Of a DNA stretch of 64,000 bases, positions 1 to 13,179 are shown piece by piece. Position 1 is the stretch's first letter, and each line of letters begins with the position of its first letter. Below the pieces are notes generated by a model. It made no database searches. It was not told where the DNA came from and saw nothing but the letters and a program-made list of their open reading frames with translations. The DNA comes from Polytrichum commune. Its lineage: Eukaryota > Streptophyta > Polytrichopsida > Polytrichales > Polytrichaceae. Position numbers and translations under genes: made by a program. The stretch lies in NCBI GenBank assembly GCA_950295325.1, contig OX485806.1:17360001-17424000 (forward strand), in the 5' to 3' direction.

Positions 1-1570
1 TTCATTAAAAATACGTAAATGATATTAAAGGAAGACAATATGGATCCAACATTGGCATAAAAAAATCTACAAAGAAATATGCCGTTTTAGAGGCGTGGGT
101 AGAAGAAGAGTTTGTAAGTTGCAATGGCTCTTTGAGCACTCTGGGAACCTTAGAAAAAGCTCAAAATGTTTTACCAAAGTTTTAGAAATTAGAGCAAATA
201 GGTATGGAAGGAAGCCAATGCACTTCACTTCACAAAATTTGAAAATTTGTGTGATTGAAGTAAGATTCATGAATTTGGTTGCATGCATCTTCTCCCCCAC
301 AAAGTGGGTATTGTTGAATGTTGATTTTTGGTCTCTCTTAGCCAATGAGCTCATTTTATTCTCCTGTTGTATAATACTATCTTTAGTACACATGTCTAAG
401 TACTTGGTTGTCCATTTTGGGACAAAAGAAAAATAGGTGTCATAAATGAATCATTTGACGGAATGGGCACTTGTACCTAAAATAAATCACTCAAAGTCCA
501 CAATGTAACAAGTTGCAATTACTATGCTATATATCTAATTTAGTGTGGCCCACATTATTTATTATCTTGCGATCTATGCATAGTACTAGAAGAAGCCACA
601 TGGGATACTTGTTGGTACAAGACTACCCATTGACGCTACTCTATCTAGTTAATATTGCACATCTATTTAACCCTCAATGACCATTTTGGTGCCAATGATA
701 GGTATAGGAGGGTAAATCGGGGTGCAAATGAGATATTTTTTATTCAAAATATATTTTCTAGAACGGTGGCAAATGCACCTACTTATGACCCCCAAAAATG
801 GATCAAAAGCTTTGTAACGGGCTCTCATTATTTAAAACCACAAAGATGTTGAAATTGGTGTGCAACGGGTGAACATACTCTACCAATTAAATGAAATGGA
901 GTCACCAAATCATTGATAAGTAAAGAGATTTCCATGTCCAAATTTCACTTCTCAAAAATTAAAAGTTTTAAGTAAGTAATTATCTAAGACATGCATGCAA
1001 TTTATACATGACTTAGACCCTATAATGTCCCAAAGTTAAGTAGCACTCAAAACGAACGTTCATAATCCATAAGAAATGCACATGGAAACATGAAACAAAG
1101 GCATTTACCAACATCACTTAAATCATATGTAGGTTGCTGGTCTAAGATGAAATAATTCCATAAAGAGATGCTAGATCATATTGGTAACTCTATGAAACAT
1201 ATATTTTGTTTGACTTATACATACTTAACACAAGTGCCAAAATATTAAAAATTTCCACTCCACTCCACCCCACTAGACTCAAAATCATGTAGTGTCTACA
1301 TTGTAGGATATCAATTGGAGAAGGGTTTAGAGAGAAGAAATGTTGACCTTAGTGGGATCGGCGTGATTGAAATGTCCCTTCGACCCACCCTTGGTATTAT
1401 GTCCACTAGACATAATATCAGTGGTGCAGGACTACTAACCCCTCTCGGGGTGGGCATTATAATGATCGGGGTGATCAAAGTGACCATGGGAACTGAGTAA
1501 TTGGATGATCTTTGTAGTGGCAAGGTTAGTGTGGTTGTGATGTTGTAGGGGTATATGATCATTTTTCTTC
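1..1570. other. Stretch without recognisable gene
   Basis: AT-rich sequence with stops in all frames. The two opposite open frames near 67-436 (108 and 113 codons) overlap each other and show no recognisable motif, so I treat them as chance. A small perfect palindrome, TTATGTC-CACTA-GACATAA, lies near 1395-1415. Confidence 0.6.
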
Positions 1571-1790
1571 GTGAGGTGGCCGCCGAGTCATAAGACTTCT
1601 CAGTGGTTCATTGTAGCATCACATGTTTAGTGGTTTGGGTTCAATCCCTGATGGCCTTGTACGGGCACTGTATTGTGATGTGAGTGACTTGGCATTTGTT
1701 GTGTGAGTTACTTGGCATAAAAGTTGTATCCTATAGCCACCATCCCCTACCGTAAGTTGTGACAGCTCCTTAGCCAATGTTGACATTTAT
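1571..1790 (+). mobile_element. tRNA-derived SINE-like unit
   Basis: The segment opens with a tRNA-like head. TGGCCGCCGAGTCATAAGA (1577-1595) resembles an internal pol III A box of the Leu/Ser tRNA type with a two-base insertion. GGTTCAATCCC (1638-1648) is a good B box. The A-to-B spacing of about 60 nt fits a class II tRNA with a long variable arm. The sequence then runs into a unique-looking body instead of an acceptor stem, as in plant SINEs. The 3' end, tail and target duplication could not be fixed. It could instead be a decayed tRNA-Leu/Ser pseudogene. Confidence 0.45.
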
Positions 1791-1800
1791 TCTTTTGTAA

Positions 1801-3411
1801 TCCTAATTATTTATTGGTTGGTGGATATTCGGGATTTGCTATGGTAGTTGTGGGTTTATTGGTAGTGGTTCGTTGTTTTCTATCCTCCTTTTATGTAGAA
1901 TTATGGAGAAGGGTTCACATCATATTCAAGGTCAATCATACTCATCACAATGAATATGGATTAACATGAATTTGAAACTTCAGCCCTTGTTTCTACTGTT
2001 TCATGCTTGACTTTCTCAAATTGCAAGATTATGTACTAAGAACTTTAGCCTATATCTTAACAAAAAAACATTCAAGGGCTCAATTCCACATAGAAGACAA
2101 ACTTGTTTGGAATTGTGTTGAACTAAGAATATATGGGAAATCAATCAAAATACCACCTCTATAAAGAATTTTGTGCTTCAAAGTTTTTTAATGCTTTATT
2201 TGTAGTTTTATTTTTAGTGCAAACAACATAAAGACATTCCAACTAGCATTGTCAGGAGGAGTAGGAGGCTTGAACATATTTTGGAGGTTGATCATGCAAA
2301 GGAAAACATTCTTTTTTGAGTAATTAAATAACGGTGATCACACATAGTTCCACCTCCAACTAGAGTTTTGTGATTTTGAGTTGTTATGCAACAAATTTGA
2401 GCAAATTTGAGCAAGCTTTTCTAAGAGGTGTAGGAGGTTCAAAGGGAAAATAATTTATAACATATTTTTGGAGGTTGATTGTGCAAAGGGTACTTTATTT
2501 TTAGTCGTGTTTCGACTTAGACAATCAATTATTTATTCAAAGTTGTTATTCAAAAGACAAGAGTACTAAATGGGCTTCATCTCTCAAGTTTAAAAATCCC
2601 ACATGAATTGTGGACGCTACTCCCACTACACTTATATAAAAGGGAGAGTTTTCCACCCTAAAGGTACAAGTGTTTGAATGTGCATTATGAACACCTATAG
2701 TCTGTTGATCGTGTATTGGTGACAAAACCATTTTTTTTCAAAAAATAAGTTGAAAAATGAAATTCATATTACTATCTTCAATTGTCAGATTGACTTTTGA
2801 CATTTGTTCATTATTCGGCTCAAAATTTTAGACTAGCTATATACCTATGGTACCATAATAGACATTTACTCCTAAGTGTCTCAGATTAATGTAAATTGTC
2901 ATTCAAACCTTCTTCTATTTTTAGACAATAAATAATTATCTTGATTTTTTTGCATTTTGTGGAGGTTTATTATTTATCATAATTGAAGGCCTTGGTCTCT
3001 TCATTATTTGAATTTATGGCCAATTTACAAATTATGCCAGTTTCCAAATTGCACACTAAATGTTAAATTTCAAACAATAGTTTTAAAAAATTATAGGAAA
3101 GTACAAGAAGAGTTTGTACCAATTCATAAAATACCACTTACAAACCAAAATGTGTTAGTATGAAGTTCATATTCATGCAAGCAATATTCCCATCATCTAC
3201 TATGTAACTACCTCGGTCCTCTACCTCCATCACGTAACTCAATCGATGCCTCAATCCTTTTGAGAAAGTTTTTGCACCAAATCCTTAAATATTGTATGAT
3301 CCTCACAGAGCTTCACACAATGCATATGGAGAAATTTCCAAATTGTCGGCTAATCATTGTGATGATGAAGTAATCATTCACACAACTCAAATATTTTCAC
3401 GATTCATGCCA
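1801..3411. other. No gene seen; one imperfect direct repeat
   Basis: No coding frame of interest. A phrase of about 50 bp (GGAGGTTGATCATGCAAAGG at ~2282-2301 with its left context) recurs in diverged form ~180 bp downstream (~2425-2490), so part of this stretch is an old local duplication. Confidence 0.5.
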
Positions 3412-4022
3412 CTAATCCCTCGTTATTTGGTTCATATCCATATCAATGATATTGCCACTAAACATCTCTTTGACATCAACAACTAATTGACCATGCATCA
3501 TTAAAGTAGTGGCATCACCTCCGGAGTTGAATCACAATTGTCTTTTTCTTTTTCTTTTTTGGCACAAATTGAATCACAATTGTCGACAAAAATGTGCTCA
3601 CCCCAAACAACAATATTGTTCCTTTTTGAAACATCTCTCGAAATGATTGGCGCCTCTTTAGGAACTTTCACAACAACAATAGCATTTACAACATCATGCT
3701 AGACACCTTTTGTAAATTGATGTAACGCTTGATGCAAGGTATTCAACACGCATTCGTTTGCAAATCTCGATCTAAATTTTTCAAAGCACGCTAATGGTCA
3801 TACATGGTCACTAGCAATTGTGCATAACTCCTGCATTCGAATCCAAATGTCATCACAAGAAGGTTGACAATATGCACTTTCCTATACAACATCACTTAGA
3901 CCACTCCCACAATTATAACCTTGAAGCTCGTGTTCTATTGTGATACACTTTCGTTTGTTTTGAACATCATCATACATGAGGCAATTTCCATCTCTAAATG
4001 ACTCTACGATAATGGCCCTCCT
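3412..4022 (-). pseudogene. Decayed coding fragment, family not recognised
   Basis: Read on the minus strand from about 4022 down to 3570, one frame is strikingly protein-like over ~145 codons and broken only by three stops (TAG, TGA, TAG), each explainable by one base change. Segments such as ESFRDGNCLMYDDVQNK, CDDIWIRMQELCTIASDHV and VKVPKEAPIISRDVSKRN have ordinary amino-acid composition. A second open stretch of about 36 codons (GGDATTLMMHGQLVVDVKEM, ~3525 down to 3412) follows in a shifted frame. I cannot assign a family. A transposon or captured gene fragment is most likely given the context. The A-tailed insertion at 3527-3584 interrupts it. Confidence 0.4.
3527..3584 (-). mobile_element. 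Micro retro-insertion with 16-bp target duplication
   Basis: TTGAATCACAATTGTC occurs twice, perfectly, at 3527-3542 and 3569-3584. The 26 bp between them read on the minus strand as TTTGTGCC followed by an A-rich tail (A6-G-A5-G-A5). A direct duplication of this length around an A-tailed insert is the signature of target-primed reverse transcription, here of an extremely 5'-truncated LINE or SINE copy. Confidence 0.55.
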
Positions 4023-4865
4023 AATGGTCATTACTTAGTACATAAACAATCATCATGTACTTTTGATACATCATAAACATGCATGTGTAGAGATTCAAAC
4101 CAAAGTCACGCAACCTTAAATAATTTAATTTGAATTTGAAATTGCTTCAATGGAATTCACCGAGGCATTTTAGGACACCAACCATATAAATGTGAACTTC
4201 GAATCAATATCAACAATTTTTTTCAATTTTTTTGGCTTTCTAACTTTGCAAATTTTATTTACAACACCTAAACAATTTGTGGTATGATAAGAAAATTCAT
4301 TGGGGCTTATGGGATTAACACCCCACTCAATGTGATATATAGTTAACAACAAAGATTGTTTGAAGGGGAGGCCACACAAGACCAAGAAGTGACAATTTGG
4401 TGGTGGCAACTACCAACCTGCTTTTTTGGGGATAAAAAATAGGAGATTGTTCCTTAATGGAATGGCAGTTGGAATGGAGGTTTGCCTCCACTCCAAACTG
4501 TCAATTCTTGAAAAAAGGCGGGTGAAAACATAGCCCTTGATTTCGGGAGCCAATGAAAATGCAACATAGGGTCTTACATGTTTGACTTAATGTTTTGGTC
4601 AATTTGTTAACTATTGAACTTTGAGGTGTCTGGGACATTGCATCTCTTCACTCTACCACATATCACTAAACTAACGAAAACGGTGGCTCATTTACACATG
4701 TGATGTGACTGCAAGTTTCAAGACATCCGGTTTCACCTCTCCGGTCTAAGACTCCGGCTCAGGCGTGTGCGGCCTCCACTTGGACAAGACCAATTGGGTT
4801 GCCTATCAATATGAGTGAAGGCAACCCACCTTTACTAACTTATGGATTGTAAATGACCAAAACTC
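4023..4865. other. No gene seen
   Basis: An 80-codon minus-strand open frame (4170-4409) has no recognised motif. It may be a further piece of the decayed coding sequence to its left, since it lies upstream of it on the same strand. Confidence 0.4.
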
Positions 4866-5084
4866 CACTATTTTGTCTAATTAGTGTGGATTACCATTTA
4901 GAGTTACGTGTTGCTATAACTTCCTACGGACATTATCGTTTTCTACCAACTAAGTTATATCATATTCTTCGGTGTGCATACTAACTACTTATGTTATTTG
5001 GGTAAAAAATGATGCTCTTAGTAAAAAAAATTATAGGAACACGTAACTCCAAATGCTAACCCACACTAATTAGACAAAACAATG
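4866..5084. mobile_element. 219-bp MITE, CACTA-starting family
   Basis: The left arm begins CACTATTTTGTCTAATTAGT. The right end, reverse complemented, begins CATTGTTTTGTCTAATTAGT. The two ends stay alignable inward for about 55 bp through ACCATTTAGAGTTACGTGTT. The length of 219 bp equals that of the copies at 25529 and 33432. It has no coding capacity. Its left TA flank is eroded to TC, while the right flank is TA. Confidence 0.8.
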
Positions 5085-6511
5085 TACTTGCCCTCCGAAT
5101 CACTCATAAATTAAAAAAAAAAACAAAACAGAATAAAATATTATTCTAGATGTATGGAACTTGAGGCAATCAGTGAGTACTGCAAGATAGTAAGCAATAT
5201 CTCATTCTAATCTTAGTGGGAACAAATGTGTTTGCAAAACGTGTTAAAAGGTGGCACTACAGTCGTCTAGAAAGGCAGTTTGGAAGATCATGTCGGCACT
5301 GTATATTAGTTGCTGCTAATATCATATAATATACTCTATACTTATCGTTTCGAGAAATGGTGAGTCTGTTGAATCGAGGTTAAGAAGAAGAAAAAAAAAA
5401 GCAAGTGCAGTTAAAGTGACTTATATACTTACACAAACATAACATTACTCAGCTGATGAGCTGTGTTTAGTTGCCTGGACTTCATGTTCAATTTGAAGCA
5501 GTGGGATTCTAACATTTAGAGTTTGTATTCTTGAATCTACTACTAAACCCATCAACTGAATAATGTTAAGAAATTCCAAGTGAGGAGTGACTGACTCCGT
5601 CACCTTCTTGATAATCGAACTATATATAAGATAGTTTGGGTTTGATCAGGGTGATACATACTTATACTGTAAAGACTTTCACGTAGTAGGTTATAGTTTT
5701 GGCGTTGACCTTTAGGTTAGTAGTTGTTTGAACCGTTATCTTAAGGTTTGAGCATTAAATTTTCTCCCAATTTTTTAGTGTGTCGGGCCGGGTGCCCTTA
5801 GCTAATCCACTGTACTCATCGACCCTCAAAGTCAACGGGAAGTGACAAGTATTCTAAATTACTCGAAATTCTTGCGGTGCCACCACCGCCGATCGAGTTC
5901 AAGCACATATAAGCTCAATAATTGAGAACCAAATTTAACACATGGCATTTCGAAGTGCTCGACATCGTGGCATTTTGATAAATGATTGAAACTTTTAAAT
6001 GGAAGAAAGTAAAAACAGTCTCAAAATCTACACTAAATATAATATTTAGTGTTGTATGATATTTATGTCACTATGATATATTTTCGGATGACACTTTTCA
6101 TGAACAAGTGAACAAATATTGTCATGGATAATGGATGAGTTCATTCATTGGCCAAAACCCTGCCTTCTGCCCAAAAATTGTAATGCCCAAAAATGGGGCT
6201 TTATTGTGTGCCACTCTTCAGGTCACGAGACTTGAAAGTAAATCCTCGTCTCTTGCATCAGTTATAGATCCGCTAAGCTGTAAAGAAACATAATTTTCCC
6301 AAATCTACTACAAATTGGTATCACTCACAACTCAAGTTAACCATTATCTGTCCAAGGAGAGGCCATGTATAGGCCTCCCTATGCACAAAATAACTATGTA
6401 TTGGAGCTACAAGTTTCATTCTTAGTCAAAGCGTGTCAGAAGTTACCCTACTTAGAATTTAAGACATGAATCAAATGCACTTTGTACGTTGGTGCATCAG
6501 CTTAATGTAAC
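5085..6511. other. No gene seen
   Basis: Apart from the isolated MITE end at 6031 I see no gene or repeat I can name here. Confidence 0.5.
6031..6075 (+). mobile_element. Single end of a CACTA-starting MITE
   Basis: CACTAAATATAATATTTAGT, preceded by TA, matches the terminal repeat of the element at 25529-25747. No matching right end is evident downstream, so this is a truncated copy. Confidence 0.5.
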
Positions 6512-6514
6512 TGA

Positions 6515-7582
6515 GGGCCGCTTTACACTACGGTGGAGAAGGCCTCCGGTCGGTCAAGAATGCTTGGCCAAGACATGGTTATATGAGGCAAATGGTGAAT
6601 GTGCCGGAGAAGAATTAAAGGCAATAAAATATTTCTTAAGGAGTCTTGACTGGTTGAAGTCTAAACACCTAGAGGAGAAGTCCACCGGAGAAGTCCACTA
6701 GTGAAGAGAAGTTCACCTAATGGTGAAGATTTTTTGTCATAAAAAACCATAATTCTCTACATTCACATTGTATCCAAAGATTTCAACAAGAATTGTGTTC
6801 ATAAGAATTGTGTAATATAATGTTCAATTTTATTCAAAACATAATGAAAATTGCCAAATTGCCAATTGTCAAGTTTGGCCCATGTAGGAAATAAATGTCT
6901 CCTTGGGTGTTTAAGAATGAAGAGGGGAAAACCCATACACATTGGACAAAGCACTACTCTTTGGTATTATTTAAGACATGCTCTCCTCTTAATCATCCTC
7001 ATCAATTTCTCTCTTCTTATCTTTGATCTTCAATCATGGATAATCGAAGAAGAGAGATTTTGTGCTCTCTTATGATCTTTATGGTTTTGAAGTATTTTAT
7101 CGTTTCAACTATGGCGATACAAAAAACCATCATATATCACCATAATGCTTCAATTATGATGATGGCATATTTTTTGTTTGGGAGCAAGGAGAGGGTGGTG
7201 TGGAAATTTGACCGGCCAAGTGGATATGTGTCACAATTTCTTCTTGGATCGTATAATGCAAAAATGTTCAAAGATCGTGTACGGGTGAGTAAGCCTACGG
7301 TCCAGATTTGTTTTTGAAAATTAAATTTTTATTGAGTTGGGCTTCTCTGGCCTCTTGAGGCCGGACAAGAAACTCCTCCTCCGGAGAAGCCCAACTCCAA
7401 AAAGTGCTGCCATGTAGGCGGCCATGTCATTTTATCATCCATGAGAAAAGTTCACCACCATTGTTTTCTTCACCTAGTGTAAACATCCACCAGTCAAGAG
7501 TTGCATTTTCGACCAATCACAATTGAGAAACGCCCTTTTTTTCATGACCGGTGGACTTCTCCACCGTAGTGTAAACCGGCCC
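6515..7582 (+). mobile_element. PIF/Harbinger-like DNA transposon, internally deleted
   Basis: The left end GGGCCGCTTTACACTACGGT is repeated inverted at the right end (reverse complement GGGCCGGTTTACACTACGGT). Together they form terminal repeats of ~38 bp that continue through GGAGAAG and CACCGGTC with few mismatches. The flanks are TGA and TCA, one change each from the TAA/TTA target typical of PIF/Harbinger. Subterminal GAAGTCCACC-like words repeat in both halves. Inside lies the start of a Harbinger-type transposase (7036-7317). A shorter derivative at 20764-21121 shares the left ~85 bp and the right ~200 bp. Confidence 0.75.
7036..7317 (+). pseudogene. Truncated PIF/Harbinger-type transposase
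   Basis: The 93-codon frame begins MDNRRRE and holds the phrase RPSGYVSQFLLGSYNAKMF followed by KDRVRVSKPT. This is the conserved N-terminal region preceding the DDE nuclease in plant HARBI1-like proteins, where RMS/RVSKPTF..LC is typical. The match then breaks (VQICF, stop) and the sequence passes almost directly into the element's right terminal region. The whole catalytic DDE domain, normally ~250 residues, is therefore deleted. It lies inside the terminal-repeat-bounded element at 6515-7582, which supports the assignment. Family membership is recognised from memory and was not searched. Confidence 0.6.
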
Positions 7583-7984
7583 TCAGGCTTTGGGGTTCAA
7601 TCGAAGATACACAACCTAACCTTAAATGTACACGCATATTTTGTATGTTGATGATCTCAGTACAATTATATTTTTCATCTCTTTGGCATGAGAGATGTGT
7701 TGTATAAAATCCCAAACTTGTTACTAGATTCTTTTTTTTAAAATGTTTTGTGAAAACTCCCATAATTGCGCATATAGGGTTGTACGTTGATCCCACTAGA
7801 CCTTTAACTTTCAAGGATTCAATTATATCGACTTGTTCACTAGGTTAAAACAACCATCCTGAAGTTGTAGAATGAAAGGTGGGTGAAACGAGGCTCATAT
7901 GTCTATCTAACTAATTGATAGGGTTCATAATTGATTTTCATCCTATCTAATCAACCTTTGTGGTCACTCTTCTTAATCGTGCCT

Positions 7985-8240
7985 CCACATTTGAGTGTTG
8001 CAGGGCCAAGCTTGTAGTTCAGACCAAACAACTTCAATATTAAAAAAAATACTTGTTGCAATGAGATTGGATTGTGCGCTCAACATATAAACATCATTAT
8101 AGGCTCATTATTTAACATAAATGAGAGGTTCTATGTGATCATCTCAAGAGAATGAGATGTTTCAATTTTACCCCTTATAGCTTTTGCATCTCAACTAGAG
8201 TTTTGGAACTTGAAATTTCAAAATTGTGACCTTAAGTTTC
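7985..8240 (+). repeat. Dispersed repeat family A, copy 1
   Basis: It shares an ordered set of words with copies at 14508, 39381 and 42448: ACATTTGAGTGTTG, GAGATTGGA..TG.GCTCAA, GGGAGGGTCTATGTGATCA-like, AAAGAGAATG, and TTTTGCATCTCAACT followed by TTTTGGAACTTG. No terminal repeats or coding frame were found. It is probably part of a larger unnamed transposon. Confidence 0.55.
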
Positions 8241-9232
8241 AAAAGAGTGAGCATTGAAAGTATTACCAAAGCGGGAGGGTTAAATTATAAGTACACCCTA
8301 ACCTCCGTAATATCACCCTCACTAATGTCAATCCCTCTCGTATATCCCAAAATCCTAGGGACCGGATGTTCTTAGTTCTCATCTCACTCCTCATTGTCAT
8401 GTTTCCCTCCCACATATCATTGGTTTCGACATTAACACAAACCACCAAAGAATTGAAACCGCACGCTCACACACATCACATTGTCATCATTGTAATGCAA
8501 TGTTGACTTTTTGTGTTATTCCATAATATCACATGCTGTAACAATTCTCTGTTGTCACGCATCCATGCGAACACTACATCCCTCCTCAATATCACATGCA
8601 ATTTGGTTGCCACGGGCGTGGTGATATTAGGGAGTTTGGAGTACTCCATTGTTGCTAAGAGCGAGCACGTCTCATTTTGATCATTTCTTTTGAATGAGAG
8701 GAGGTTTGTAAGTTCAAAATGGGAGTGCAAGTAAATTTAGTTTGTTCCGGAGTATTCTACTAAAATCCGGAAGGGGTACGGTGTGGCTCGAGGAGGAGTT
8801 ATAGCTCGGAATGATTGAGCTTGGAGTTCCATGCAGGCCTCCTTTCGATTTGCCGTCTTGTTGGTTATTTGTTCTAGAAGTTCCCGCTAACTTACAATTT
8901 AAGGCCTTTGTTAATTGTCGAGTTCCACGAGTTATGTATAGTAATAATATTGTAAACTATGGAGTGAGGGGTTCCCAAAACAGGCTAAAACGAGGAAGCA
9001 TATGGTGACCTCTAGCTTGGTTTGATTGAACTTGGAGTTCATGGCTCCTCCGGCCTTCTTACTAACTTTGGGAAGCATGCAAAAGCAAAAAAGGAGCGGA
9101 GTGGTCAATTTAACTTATTCAAGTTCACTAGGTACTACTCCTACGACCACTACTATGGTGCCATGTCTATATAATAAGCCATGTTAGTACTAGACGAAGA
9201 ACATGTTTAGGTCAAACCCCAACACACTCAAA

Positions 9233-9312
9233 ATTATTGAGCCTATAAATATCCATTTGACAAACACACGCAATTATTGAGCCTATAAAAACACCCATTT
9301 GACAACACACAT
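9233..9312. repeat. 40-bp tandem duplication
   Basis: Two adjacent units begin ATTATTGAGCCTATAAA and continue to CCATTTGACAA, differing at a few positions. Each contains a TATA-like CCTATAAA word. Confidence 0.8.
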
Positions 9313-12300
9313 AAAGGGGGGTCAAAACCTACCACAATTCGAACATCACCAACACAAAGTGCACGAGAAGTGTCGCGATTGATGACGTGACAAGTGCAAT
9401 TCGTTTTTTTGCATGAAACCTACAGTGATACATGCAATTAGGTCGCCCCTTCACACTAAACTATTAGCATGCCGCACTATTTTGAGTATTTACGACCGCA
9501 ATCACAAAACACTCTAGATTTGGGTATTATTAGTGCGGTTGCTACGTGGATGAAGAACCAAAGTTACATGTTTTATGTGTTTCGAGTTTGATTTCGTCCA
9601 ATATTTTTGAGAGACAATTGAAACACATTTAATTCAAAGTCAATAAACTACACAAAGCCTCCACAAGAGGTTGTATTCAGGTTGCTTGTGTCAATGTTGT
9701 CTTTGTTCCGGAGGTTGGCAGTTCCCATGAAGCACATTCATTCTCGAATGCGGGCGTCCTAGCTAGGCAAATTCTTGCAATTTCGGGTCCCGAATAAAAA
9801 TGGAGCATATATTTTCCATTGTTGAAGTCCTTTCCAATTTATGGCGATGTAGGCTTGGCTTAGAAAACTGAAATGCACTAGTGATACAAACGATACAAAA
9901 GAATCGACCATGTGACGCACGTGATGAGTGCATGTTCAAAGGGGGTGTTGTGACTCATGGAAGAATATTTTGTTGGCGAGGCTAACCTCATGAACGCACA
10001 TGAAATGGGGCTAGCAGAGGCGGGTTGTCTGAAGACGATGTGGAGTAGAGTAATGTAATGTATGACATGGCTGTGGGATTTCCAATTGTATCACTATTTC
10101 ATATTATCATGAAGCCCACATTTTGTTGTCACGTCTTTCCTCAATGTGAATGTTGTCTTGTTGGCATTTCAATTCCAATATAAATCTTTCATTTTCTCCA
10201 AATTGTATGAATATTATGAAGCAAAAGACATACCATACTAGTATGGGTATTCGCACAATATGTGGACTTTCCACATTGTGCTATACATATCCTTGGAAAG
10301 TTAGGAATATTTGATTATTGATGCATATATCCTCGTGTCATTTTAAAAATAAAATAAAATAATCACCCAAATTGTTGCTTATGGAAGAAATTTCAAAGAT
10401 CCTATATCATTAACCTACTGGTATTTCTCAAAGGACATACTAGACCAACACTAGTCCACATTAACATGATTATGGAAATCAAGTTCTTTTCATTTTCCGG
10501 ATTTAGGAAAGGAGAAGGCGGACAAGTCCCCATCCTGAAACTTCTATTGTCCCCTACAATGGTGCTACTTGTTGATTTTTTATTTTATTTTTTTCATAAA
10601 AAATTAACACACTTCCATGTGGAAGGGAGGTCCAAACTTTCATCATCTAGCGATTTTTGTCACGACATGGAAAATGTGTCCTTAAGTGCACCTATTAGTG
10701 TAGTTCAAGATGTGTTATGCATGTGTGGTTTTGTCTTTCACATTTGAGTAGATTAGGGTGTTGAAAGAGAATTTAAAATTAAATATTTAGCAGCTCATCG
10801 TATTCAAAATACTCATCGAATGGCCAACAAGAGAAAGATAATATTGTGAAAATATTGTCCCAACAGTATTTGTGCAAATATCAAGCGAGTGTAGTGACTT
10901 AAACTTGAGAATAAATTTCAATAATAAGGGGCCCCAACCTTGAGCTAAAGCTCCACCATTTTAAGCACATTTAAAGGTTGAATGTTTTTTACCTTGGCAC
11001 ACCAAAATAACAAAGATTACAATCTTCTTGGGTATAGACTTTCCATTTTAAAATTGAAGGATATGATACAACCAAAGGGAATTATTGCATACGAGCGTGC
11101 CTCTCGTCTATCCAACATAAAAACCTTGAAATAATGCATTAATTGGTATCATCTACCAAGTCCAATATTAACAGTGTATTAACATGGTATATATCTAGTG
11201 TATTTTGCACATATTAACCCTTAAATACCCAAGCAAAGTCTCTTTAAAATTGCTTTGAAAAGTTCATCTCGATTCAATTAAAAATGTGCCTCTAATGATG
11301 AACATTACTAGAAGGATGGCATCTTTGTAAAGTTAAGATCGTCCACACAAAACTTCAAATGTCAGTGTATCCCACATCAAAAGATTTTTATGTAAACTTG
11401 TATGCCATTTATGGTTGGGTAGGGATGACTGCAACGACAAAAAAATCCTTCTAAACCTTCAGGATTTAACAAAACTGCCTATGTACCCTTATCGATAACA
11501 CAGTTGACCCTTGATACCAAAACATTGGTACTAACAATTGGATTCAAACCACATGACTTGTACCAACACTGGAAACCTCTTGTTTCTTAATCATAATGTT
11601 GCTTGATGTGTATGTGTAGGTGGTGATTTTTATCTAGATATTGCTATGAATTGACTCGTCATCAAGGCTTCAATAATAGATGGATACTCTTTGTTTCAAT
11701 TTGGAAGAAAAGGGAACATTAAGAACACATGCGGCATCTGATGATGCATGTGACAATTCATTAGGACATTGATGTTTAATGATTTTGCAATTTAGGTTTT
11801 CCATAGTAGGACAACTGGCATTTTGTCACAACACAAATTTCAGCAGCCTTCACACATATGATGAATATCTAGCCAACTTTTACAATCTTAATTACATTAA
11901 TATCTTCCATGATCTTCAAGACACCCTCTATGAGATCGCCATGTGCCAAACCCAATTCGTTTTAGTGCCACAACCTCAATGAATTCTTGCAAGCTTTCTA
12001 TTCTTGGATATTTTCATCCCGATGGTGAAGACACAATTATCTAACGTTTATAACCTAAAATATATGATTGATCCTCAATCATTTCACCCCCATGTGACTG
12101 GTGATAATCTTATTGAGAGAAAAACACTTGCCTATTGATTTTCTTATGATTGTTGACTTTGCTAGCAATGTGGATTTGCTAACTATTTGTATTAATTGTG
12201 GAGTTATCAAAACTTATCCTTACAAAAGTGAGGATGGAACAAGAGTTATTTGTTTTAGGCCCACTTACCTTAGCAAGGTTGCCTTCGGGTACTTAGATGA

Positions 12301-13179
12301 GCTAATATCCTCTAACCATGTGAAGAGCTAGTTGGGTATGTTTGCCGTCCAAAAATGTCCAAAAATTTATGCCAATTGATGAGAGCATATGTATTATGGG
12401 TTTAGCCCAATCACCCATTATGTGGGGGAGGCACTTTAGCGACTCCATCCCAATGTTGAATATAATATGGTGGCACAATAATTTGTCAGAGACTCTTACA
12501 TGCTTGGAGGTAAAACTTAGGCACCTTGGATCCAAATACAAGAATCTCATTCCAAGTTGCACAAGACATAATTGCTTCATTGGATGCAAACGCTCACCAT
12601 GCTCTTCATGGAGCTCGCAAATGTTGGTTTCTAGCCTTAGATTGTATAAAAATATATTTATGATATGACTTTATGGCACTTCCAATCTTTCATTTGCTTG
12701 TGGAAACAATTGTGACATTGGTTGTGACATCATTGACAAATTTGGATTCACCAATTTTGGGAGCGTATGGATGGTGATTGAATCATGGTCTAGTCTTGCT
12801 TGTATGCCTCCACATCATATATTCAACCCTTTTCAACCCTTTTCTTTTCCGAAAAAATTGCTCCTCCGATCACCTCACTTGGGACAATAATCAATTAAAT
12901 ATGTGATGCCTCCTTTGTGGAAACTCACGACTTGTTCATCAAACCACAATATACTCTCGTTCACAACATAGCATAACCTTGGACTCTGGTGTATGCATCT
13001 TCCAACAGGGGCCATTCACAATCAGGGTACTACTTTCGGGACACAGGACTTCAGGACTTTGTCGCATTGATCTTGGTTTTTATCATGACTTACTATTATT
13101 TGATCAATAAATTTTACATGAATAAGTAGATAGTTCATAAGCTTTATCAAGAAATATTTTTATTATTATTTAATAATCA

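Larger units (their letters stand above)
7587..13179. other. Long stretch without recognisable gene
   Basis: It holds one copy of dispersed repeat family A (7985-8240) and a 40-bp tandem pair (9233-9312). Plus-strand frames at 11779-11982, 12101-12331 and 12342-12668 (67-108 codons) sit close together and could be scraps of one decayed gene, but I recognise no motif in them. A 95-codon minus-strand frame at 12302-12589 overlaps them. Confidence 0.45.

Noticed and set aside
3412-3525. GGDATTLMMHGQ resembling the GGDATLLIHEG motif of S-adenosylhomocysteinase
   Set aside because: Neighbouring residues do not fit that enzyme, and the similarity is only a few residues long.
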